From Opitutales bacterium (GTDB lineage Bacteria; Verrucomicrobiota; Verrucomicrobiia; Opitutales; Coraliomargaritaceae), in assembly GCA_030729385.1 (NCBI GenBank), contig JANQXM010000042.1, positions 120,336-172,360 on the forward strand: a stretch of DNA of 52,025 nt, written 5' to 3'. The position numbers and the translations under genes are program-made. The stretch's first letter is position 1, and the number at the start of each line of letters is the position of its first letter. Of the stretch, positions 46,985-52,025 are shown piece after piece. The notes beneath the pieces are model-generated. The model ran no database searches. It worked only from the letters and a program-made list of their open reading frames with translations, and had not been told where the DNA came from.

Positions 46985-48172
46985 CTAAGCCAAGATGGGC
47001 TCAAGCTTTGGTGCATTTGGGTCGAGCTTTGATTGCTCGGTAATGACCAGTGGGTAGCGGTATTCCTCGCCCTGAAAATTGTGCATGACGATGGCCTCGT
47101 CAGTCACTTCCTTGATATATTCTGGGTTGATCGGGATCTTGCCACCTCCGCCAGGTGCATCGATGACGAACTGAGGGATGGCATAACCGGTGGTGTGCCC
47201 ACGGAGCGCCTGCATGATTTCGATGCCTTTGCGTGGGTCCGCTCGCAGGTGGGCGCTACCGGTGATCAGGTCGCATTGGTATAGGTAATAGGGGCGCACA
47301 CGCATCATAAGGAGGCGGTGGATCAGCGATTTCATGATCTCGGCGTCGTCATTCACTTGCTTGAGGAGCACGGATTGGTTGCCGATGGGCACGCCAGCGT
47401 AGGCGAGGCGGTCGCAGGCGGCTTTCAGCTCGTGGGTGCACTCATTTGGGTGGTTGGTATGGATGCTCAACCAAATAGGACCGTGTTTCTTGAAGATTTC
47501 GCAGAGTTCCGGCGTGATGCGCTGGGGCAGGAAGACTGGGATACGCGAGCCGATGCGGATAAATTCGACATGAGGGATCTTGCGCAGCTCGCCGAGCAGG
47601 TAATCGAGCTTTTTGTCGGAAAGTAGGAGCGGGTCGCCGCCGCTGAGCAGCACATCACGGATCTCTGGGTGGGTGCGGATGTATTCGAGACCGCTCTCGA
47701 ACTCGGGGTGGAAATTATAGTCCTGCGCGTTGGACACGAGGCGGCTACGTGTGCAATAGCGACAATAAGCCGCGCAACGATCAGTCACGAGAAACAGCAC
47801 GCGGTCTGGGTAGCGGTGCACGATACCGTCCACAGGCTTGGTGTTTTCTTCGCCGACCGGGTCGAGCATCTCCTCTGGAGCGACATTCATCTCGCCCGCG
47901 CGCGGCACGACTTGGCGGCGAAGCGGGTCGTTCGGGTCGTTGAAATCGATTAAATTGAAAAAGTAGGGCGTGATGGCGAGCGCCAGCTTGTCCTTGGCGA
48001 ACAGGCAACCTGCCCGTTCGTCGGCAGTCAGTGTCAGGTGTTCCTCCAACTGTTCCAGCTTGGTGATGCGGTTTTTCAACTGCCATTTCCAGTTGTTCCA
48101 GTCCTCTGCGGGCACATCGGCCCATGGGCCTTGGCCGCTTTGCCAGTTTTCGAGTGAGTCGTTTGGATACAT
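46985..48172 (-). CDS. kamA: Lysine 2,3-aminomutase (radical SAM)
   Basis: Converts L-lysine to L-beta-lysine with a radical SAM cluster and PLP. It has 395 residues. The N-terminus WNNWKWQLKNRI is typical of KamA. The cluster motif is DRCAAYCRYCTRSR (Cys133, Cys137, Cys140), and the SAM-binding GGDPLLL follows. The PLP lysine is in DAPGGGGKIPI, near residue 350. Beta-lysine can be a compatible solute precursor (N-acetyl-beta-lysine) in marine organisms or a fermentation intermediate; no ablB acetyltransferase is next to it. EpmB-type enzymes are shorter. It is divergent from an ArsR regulator. Confidence 0.94.
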   Translation of the reverse strand: MYPNDSLENWQSGQGPWADVPAEDWNNWKWQLKNRITKLEQLEEHLTLTADERAGCLFAKDKLALAITPYFFNLIDFNDPNDPLRRQVVPRAGEMNVAPEEMLDPVGEENTKPVDGIVHRYPDRVLFLVTDRCAAYCRYCTRSRLVSNAQDYNFHPEFESGLEYIRTHPEIRDVLLSGGDPLLLSDKKLDYLLGELRKIPHVEFIRIGSRIPVFLPQRITPELCEIFKKHGPIWLSIHTNHPNECTHELKAACDRLAYAGVPIGNQSVLLKQVNDDAEIMKSLIHRLLMMRVRPYYLYQCDLITGSAHLRADPRKGIEIMQALRGHTTGYAIPQFVIDAPGGGGKIPINPEYIKEVTDEAIVMHNFQGEEYRYPLVITEQSKLDPNAPKLEPILA

Positions 48173-48289
48173 TTATGTAAGAGAAGGAAGTAGGAAGAAG
48201 TTAGAAGCTAGTAGCCGCGCTCACCTGATGTGCTTGTCGTAGGACGAAAGGTAGATTCGGTGCTTGAACTGAAGAATCATAGACGTATT

Positions 48290-48305
48290 CATATACTTAA
48301 ATATG
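48290..48305. promoter_or_regulatory. Candidate ArsR operator overlapping the regulator start codon
   Basis: CATAT at 48290 and ATATG at 48301 are perfect complements around ACTTAA. ArsR-type repressors bind AT-rich inverted repeats of this size, usually at their own promoter. Here it overlaps the arsR ATG at 48303. Autoregulation is inference. Confidence 0.4.
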
Positions 48306-48629
48306 TCAATGTCGCAAGAGCAGATCGATTTGGATACCTTGGCCAAGCAGCTTTGGGCGATTGGCGATCCTGTGCGTTTACAGATATTGCGCCTGTTACC
48401 AACAGAGCCGACTTGCGAGAATGCCTGCAATGTTTCGAAGATCGCTGAACGGATTGGGCTTTCGCAGCCCGCCACATCGCACCATCTACGCATCCTTCGC
48501 CAAGCAGGCATCATCACCAACGAGAAAAAGTGCCGCGATATGATCTACTGGATCGACTTGGATTCGATCAGTGGTGTTTCGGCAAGCCTGCAAGAATTGA
48601 TAGGCGGATCGCTAACAACCGAGCTTTAG
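48303..48629 (+). CDS. ArsR-family transcriptional regulator
   Basis: A 108-residue winged-helix protein: LAKQLWAIGDPVRLQILRLL (family start), then KIAERIGLSQPATSHHLRILRQAGIITNEKK with the recognition helix, and a C-terminal helix. Cys in TCENAC before the DNA-binding helix could bind metal, but the classic CVC metal motif is not present. The serine/glutamine-rich recognition helix SQPATSHH fits this group. Divergent from kamA with a 130-base gap; it may control kamA or itself. Confidence 0.9.
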   Translation: MSMSQEQIDLDTLAKQLWAIGDPVRLQILRLLPTEPTCENACNVSKIAERIGLSQPATSHHLRILRQAGIITNEKKCRDMIYWIDLDSISGVSASLQELIGGSLTTEL

Positions 48630-48747
48630 GCCGATCTCCAGTCGGTCATTTGAAGCCAGATTCTTGGAAGAGTTTTACACGGGGAACGAGAACGATTCAG
48701 GGTCGAGTGCTGTTATCGCAGTTTAATCTTCGCCTCGCGGCGGCGAT

Positions 48748-49026
48748 TTACTCAGGCGCGCTTTGTTCGGTATTTTTAGCATTACCCCAGCGCCACTTCG
48801 GTGGCTCGCCCTTCATGTAACAAACACCAATCAAGATTCCTGTGCAGCCAATCATCGCCGCAAGAAACAGTAGCAAATTCTCATTCGGATTGATGAGAAA
48901 GGGTAGAATGGAAATCACCGCAATGTAGATGATGAAAACGCCCCATCCTTGCCAAGTCGCAGGTAGTCCCCAGCCCCAGCCATAACGCTTTGCAGGAAAC
49001 CAGTAAGATTTTGTATTTTTGTTCAT
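48748..49026 (-). CDS. Small membrane protein with WFPAKRYGWGWG motif
   Basis: A 92-residue protein from ATG 49026: N-terminal SYWFPAKRYGWGWGLPATWQGWG, then two membrane helices (VFIIYIAVISILPFL and LLLFLAAMIGCTGILIGVCYM) and a short charged tail with KGEPPKWRWG. Small proteins with this WFPAKxYGWGWG start recur across many bacterial phyla with no assigned function. The frame is open back to 49119 but the extra part is not membrane-like. Confidence 0.75.
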   Translation of the reverse strand: MNKNTKSYWFPAKRYGWGWGLPATWQGWGVFIIYIAVISILPFLINPNENLLLFLAAMIGCTGILIGVCYMKGEPPKWRWGNAKNTEQSAPE

Positions 49027-49142
49027 CGATAATCGGGGCGTTAGAATCTTTTCACGCGAACGTGAAGACTGGTCGACGCGAGGTAGCTCATAACGGGCGC
49101 GTAAACTCGCATTGACCATGTCGTCCCTGGTTTCATTTTTTT

Positions 49143-49250
49143 AACCGCAGATTCACGCGGATGGACGCTGATTGATTCATTTTTCTCTTATTCATCTGCG
49201 TGACGGAGGTCTGCTGGAGATGGCGTAGCAATCGGCGTCCATCTGCGGTT
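49143..49250. repeat. Converging decamer arrays with unequal unit number
   Basis: The left arm 49143-49174 runs as the decamers CGCAGATTCA, CGCGGATGGA, CGCTGATTG. The right arm 49229-49250 is its reverse complement with exactly one decamer missing. Part of the missing unit reappears inside the loop at about 49192-49205. Confidence 0.78.
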
Positions 49251-49708
49251 CCAAATTTAATTCTTATTTCTCTATAGCGTGAAGAGCTGGAATCCCAGCC
49301 TGTAAAGTTTAGTGGTTAAAAGTGCATTTCGCATCGTGAAGAGTGCTCATGAAGTGAGGCACGAACGAAATTGAGCTGCTCGACTGGATATCCCCGTTGG
49401 CTGAGCCGAAGAGGTCGACTGGTCTGAGTGTTTCAAGTCTGTTTCAATTCGTTTCATTTGAACTGTTCAGGATGGTTAGAATCTGGATTCCTTCAATTCA
49501 ATTATGCCCAGAGGCCAGCAGAGTTGGATCCGCTTAACTTCGCTTGATTTACGCTTAAAATTAAATCTCTGACGTCGTGCTAGTTAAGCGTTCATTAAGC
49601 GTGATTAAGCGGTTTGAAAATCAGGGTTCTTTCTTTTGGATCGTGGAGGACTATCTCGGAGTGAGCGACGCAGGAGCGAACGGAGTTGATAGCAGCGTCT
49701 TGATGGAG
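49251..49708. other. Non-coding stretch between the decamer repeat and the toxin-antitoxin pair
   Basis: No supported gene. It contains a decamer repeat at 49530-49612 and a tandem GTTTCA-type run at about 49430-49462 without a clear inverted partner. The rest shows no recognisable RNA gene or promoter. The region from 49027 to 49708 as a whole is therefore repeat-rich intergenic DNA. Confidence 0.6.
49530..49612. repeat. Converging arrays of CGCTTAA-type decamers
   Basis: The left arm 49530-49558 has three steps based on CGCTTAA at 10-11-base spacing. The right arm 49584-49612 is its inverted partner, matching at about 23 of 29 positions. The spacer is 25 bases. It has the same decamer rhythm as 40485 and 49143. 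Confidence 0.72.
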
Positions 49709-49981
49709 CTAATTTTTAAAGAGATCACTGTGACTTCCAGAACGTTCCAAGTATAATGATTCGGACTCATTTCGATAGATTAGAATCCAGTCAGGCTCAA
49801 CGTGGCAATCTCTAGAGCCAACCCACCTACCAATCAGAGCATGATCACGGTGTTTTTCTTCGAGAGGCTCATCTGCGGCAAGCAACCGGACGACATTTCC
49901 TAGCTTTTCGAGATCCTTTCCTCTTTTCTTCAGGCGTTTGATGTCCTTCTTAAACTGGCTGGTTTGAACTACCGGCTTCAT
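49709..49981 (-). CDS. yafQ: YafQ-family mRNA interferase toxin
   Basis: A 90-residue RelE-superfamily toxin. All YafQ catalytic residues can be aligned: His47 (RDHALIG), His60, Asp63 and Trp64 (DCHVEPDWILIYR) and His84 (GSHSDLF). It cuts mRNA on the ribosome in the family. The start abuts the antitoxin stop (TAA then ATG), which ties synthesis of toxin to antitoxin. The partner lies directly upstream. Confidence 0.94.
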   Translation of the reverse strand: MKPVVQTSQFKKDIKRLKKRGKDLEKLGNVVRLLAADEPLEEKHRDHALIGRWVGSRDCHVEPDWILIYRNESESLYLERSGSHSDLFKN

Positions 49982-50236
49982 TTATTTCCAGCTGTCAATC
50001 AGGGCATCCGCGCTTTCGAAATGCTCCAGATTGCGACCCGAACGTGAGTCTTCCAGAGCCTTTTCTGTTTCTTCATTCGGGATTTCCACAGTAAAGGGTA
50101 GGCCGTTCCGTAAGGTGATCTGTGTGTAGAACATCCGAATGGCCTCAGTTGGGCTCATTCCTAGGCGATGAAGAATAGTCTCCGCTTTTTCCTTTGTTTC
50201 AGGATCGATACGACTGTGAATAGCTGCTGTTTTCAT
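49982..50236 (-). CDS. dinJ: DinJ/RelB-family antitoxin
   Basis: An 84-residue antitoxin from ATG 50236: a ribbon-helix-helix N-terminus (AAIHSRIDPETKEKAETILHRLGMSPTEAIRMFYTQI) binds DNA as dimer, and the C-terminal half (EKALEDSRSGRNLEHFESADALIDSWK) wraps the toxin. The extended frame to 50407 is not antitoxin-like. The upstream palindrome at 50248-50265 is a candidate operator for autoregulation. Confidence 0.94.
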   Translation of the reverse strand: MKTAAIHSRIDPETKEKAETILHRLGMSPTEAIRMFYTQITLRNGLPFTVEIPNEETEKALEDSRSGRNLEHFESADALIDSWK

Positions 50237-50272
50237 ACTCCTAGTATGTGTTGCATATGCCACACAAGTCAA
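50237..50272 (-). promoter_or_regulatory. Promoter and operator of the toxin-antitoxin operon
   Basis: On the minus strand, TTGACT (50272-50267) and CATACT (50248-50243) are 18 bases apart. The spacer and -10 edge hold an 18-base palindrome (50248-50265, GTGT...ACAC around GCATATGC) with one mismatched pair. Only 6 bases separate the -10 box from the ATG, so the transcript may start at or very near the start codon (leaderless). Confidence 0.6.
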
Positions 50273-50327
50273 GCGGGCTTTTCTTTCTCCATCGTAGAGA
50301 GCGAGTATAGATGAGCGGTAGCGAAAT

Positions 50328-50804
50328 CTATTGTCTCGCTCGACTGGTTGGATCTTTTTCGTGGATATATGTGTATTCCGAAAAGTCGAAATCGTTAAAT
50401 TCTTCAATGCTCATGACTCTTGCTGTTCCATCTATGTAGGCAACTGCAAAGCCTGGAGTCTTTCGATATAAGTTTCAGATCGTTGGTTGTGGGACATTCG
50501 AGAAGTTCTGCCCGCACATTACAATGGGCTGTTCCTCATCATTTCTTATTTCATTTTTGAGCCAGTATGATTTCACTCCCCACCCATATGAAATCACGCC
50601 TTTCATATCGTCACTCGACAAGAGATCTTCAATTTTCAAGTGATTACCTTTCTTCTGATCGAAAAGCATCAAGTTACATGCCACCGCAATTTGTCGAGTG
50701 TTGCTGAGGGCTGCACTATTTCCTCCGCAGTTACTGGTCTTGACGATTGGAATCAAGGCACCAATCCCAATGACGATTAAGACAACTATCAGTGCTTTCT
50801 TCAT
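50328..50804 (-). pseudogene. Pilin-like gene interrupted by an in-frame TGA
   Basis: From ATG 50804 the frame codes MKKALIVVLIVIGIGALIP, a single N-terminal helix like small pilin-type proteins but without the GFTLIE motif. A soluble part follows (SAALSNTRQIAVACNLMLFDQ, common in this pilin-like class) and stops at TGA 50477-50475. The same frame then goes on for 49 codons to TAG at 50328, and this part contains TPGFAVAYIDGTARVMS. That is the DG-type C-terminus expected of such proteins, so one codon (probably TGG in the ancestor) seems to have become a stop. Sequencing error is an alternative. It may still yield a truncated product of 109 residues. Confidence 0.7.
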
Positions 50805-50836
50805 TATTTCATCCAACGTCAAAGGCCTGCCACCCG

Positions 50837-51406
50837 CTACTGGGGGCGCCTCTCCGATTCACGTTTGGTTTCCTCTTTACCCGCCGGCTTCGACTCCGGA
50901 GCGGTAGCGGGTTGGTCAGCGCCGCCTTGTTCGCTTTTTTCGTAGCCCAGGCCGACCAAATACCATTGCTCGCCGATGCGTGCCGCCGGGAAAGCGACTT
51001 CAATGTCGATCCCGCCTCCTTTGGGGTATTCAACGACAATCATGTCAGTAGGCGGAAACATAAAGGCAACCCGCTTACCAAAAAGAACGGGCTGCCTGGA
51101 ATTGTCGCCCCCTGACTGTCGAGGCAACAGCATGTCCGGTGTATAGCCGGTTGATTTTCCGAACTCGATCTCCCCTAATTTAACCTTCGCCTCTCGAAAT
51201 TCTTGGACATGCAGCTTGTTCAACGAAGCTTCGTATTTGCTGAGTTGCTTCGGTTGACTTTTTGAATATCGGAGTTCGTCGAGTTTGGCTGCGTCAGTGG
51301 CTTCGAATGCGTCACCGACCTTCCCGGCGAGCTCTTCGAGGGTGTCCGCCGAGAATACTTGAAGAGTCCCGGCAATAAGGATTGAGAGTGCTGCAATGGG
51401 TTTCAT
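50837..51406 (-). CDS. Secreted protein of unknown function
   Basis: A 189-residue exported protein: signal peptide residues 1-19 (LSILIAGTLQVFSAD), then a helical part (TLEELAGKVGDAFEATDAAKLDELRY) and a beta-rich domain (VAFMFPPTDMIVVEYPKG, EQWYLVGLGYEK). It ends with a charged, proline-containing tail (APESKPAGKEETKRESERRPQ). The EATDAAKLDELRY stretch and EQWYLVG ending recall proteins of the NTF2-like or DUF4878 type, but this is not certain. It is upstream of the interrupted pilin-like gene on the same strand (32-base gap). Confidence 0.72.
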   Translation of the reverse strand: MKPIAALSILIAGTLQVFSADTLEELAGKVGDAFEATDAAKLDELRYSKSQPKQLSKYEASLNKLHVQEFREAKVKLGEIEFGKSTGYTPDMLLPRQSGGDNSRQPVLFGKRVAFMFPPTDMIVVEYPKGGGIDIEVAFPAARIGEQWYLVGLGYEKSEQGGADQPATAPESKPAGKEETKRESERRPQ

Positions 51407-51432
51407 TTAGAAGCGAACGTCTAGCTCTGGCA

Positions 51433-51513
51433 CAGATGGGGCGGGAGGGAGCGTCGGTAGCTGAGAAACCTTTCAAGCTACACGACGCTCCGAGAACAAA
51501 GGCACCCCATCTG
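51433..51513. repeat. Large nested stem-loop between the PEP-CTERM gene and the gene at 50837
   Basis: The outer arms CAGATGGGG (51433-51441) and CCCCATCTG (51505-51513) enclose a 15-bp stem: 51448-51462 pairs with 51476-51491 with one bulged base. The loop is 13 bases. There is no T-run, so it is not an ordinary terminator. It resembles a mobile or structured repeat unit. Confidence 0.75.
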
Positions 51514-51537
51514 TTGTCCAGCAGCGACTTGTTCGAC

Positions 51538-52023
51538 TTAGCAAGTTCTACGGCGAAGTGCAACAATCCCCAATGCTCCAAGTCCCAGAAGAAGTGCTGA
51601 GGATGGCTCTGGAACTGCAGATATATTTACTGTCGCAGAATCATTGGCCCAAGTGTATGTGTAACTTGCTGGTGTAAGGCCTAGGCTGGCTATCGTTTCT
51701 CCGAGCCAAGTTGAAGACCCAGAAATCGTAGTTCCTGATACATATCCGACAGGAACCCAGACATCATATGATACCAAACTGCCGGCATTCCCGAAGAAAT
51801 CCCCGGAACTTGAGTCAGGCAATATGAGAGTCGCACCTGGTCCAAGACTCGTTGGTCCGAAATTACTTGGAGCCCCATATGGATCAAAAGCCGCACTGCC
51901 GCCAAAGCCGAATGTGGCGGTGTCTGGCGCGACACCAAGGGCACCGACTTCGACAGGGACTGGTTCTCCGTCATTCTGATGGGTTAATCCCGTAAGATTA
52001 ATCGTTCCTGTGAAGGTAGCCAC
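51538..52023 (-). CDS. PEP-CTERM sorting-domain protein (5' end cut by window edge)
   Basis: The last 161 residues of an exported protein. The C-terminus is a PEP-CTERM signal: VPEPSSALLLGLGALGIVALRRRTC, with the VPEP motif, a membrane helix and a basic end. The preceding part is rich in Gly, Ser and Thr with aromatic strands, as is usual for these surface or exopolysaccharide-linked proteins. The frame is open to the window edge, so the N-terminus and signal peptide are missing; the GTG at 52023 is not a supported start. Processing would need an exosortase, which is not in the window. Confidence 0.88.
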   Translation of the reverse strand: MATFTGTINLTGLTHQNDGEPVPVEVGALGVAPDTATFGFGGSAAFDPYGAPSNFGPTSLGPGATLILPDSSSGDFFGNAGSLVSYDVWVPVGYVSGTTISGSSTWLGETIASLGLTPASYTYTWANDSATVNISAVPEPSSALLLGLGALGIVALRRRTC

Positions 52024-52025
52024 GA

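Noticed and set aside
49430-49468. Run of GTTTCA-type decamers
   Set aside because: It has the rhythm of the other arrays but no convincing inverted partner nearby, so it was not listed as an element.
50475-50477. TGA considered as selenocysteine
   Set aside because: There is no stem-loop of SECIS type directly after the codon and no selenoprotein family context; a nonsense change or sequencing error is simpler.
51312-51581. Open frame of 89 codons on the minus strand containing WGAFVLGASCSLKGFS
   Set aside because: It runs through the nested stem-loop and overlaps two better genes; its clean frame follows from the repeat, and there is no signal or start context.

Overview
The window looks like chromosomal DNA of a marine, Gram-negative member of the Verrucomicrobiota, probably class Opitutae (Coraliomargarita/Puniceicoccus-like). 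This is inferred from several features together: prepilin-like proteins with an H-X9-DG type C-terminus, a PEP-CTERM protein, TonB/ExbD energised outer-membrane transport, PEGA lipoproteins, a porin-like barrel, moderate GC, and near absence of Shine-Dalgarno sequences. No tRNA, rRNA, CRISPR array, prophage or intact transposase gene was seen.

Layout. 1-9.5 kb: two ExbD subunits, a family II CBS-pyrophosphatase, a prepilin-like protein, glyA, a secreted triple-repeat protein with WPF motifs, surE, a YbgC-type thioesterase, transaldolase and DUF423. 9.6-11.2 kb: a BamE-like exported protein and a porin-like barrel. 11.3-22.5 kb: haem genes (hemH, hemX, a short hemA, and hemB further on) mixed with translation genes (thrS-yhbY, cysS), an HNH nuclease, an SMP-30 lactonase and a CNNM/CorC-type membrane protein. 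22.7-30.7 kb: two tandem PEGA lipoproteins, gcvH, speA, rmuC, then a His-rich exported protein followed by a TonB receptor with His/Glu-rich stretches (probably zinc uptake) and DUF5069. 30.8-39.7 kb: a sigma-70 factor, trpE, purE-purK, glpD, mqo and a PIG-L deacetylase. 39.8-49 kb: a membrane protein, lemA, a RapA-like SNF2 ATPase, a Na/Pi cotransporter with PhoU domain, kamA and a divergent ArsR regulator. 49.1-52 kb is accessory: repeats, a YafQ/DinJ toxin-antitoxin pair, an interrupted pilin-like gene, and a PEP-CTERM gene cut by the window edge.

The least expected content is a set of palindromic intergenic elements. One type consists of paired hairpins with an invariant frame and compensating stem changes (35831-35897 and 45065-45138, with a related design at 44383-44470). 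One copy lies inside glpD and is translated in frame. The other type consists of converging arrays of degenerate 6-, 7-, 8- or 10-base units (20364, 33489, 40485, 41272, 49143, 49530). The element at 40485-40679 has 31-base arms matching at 29 positions and encloses a fragment resembling the start of a phytanoyl-CoA dioxygenase gene, so it looks like a small non-autonomous mobile element that captured a gene piece.

Most genes are housekeeping. Function calls come from motifs read by eye; no database search was possible.
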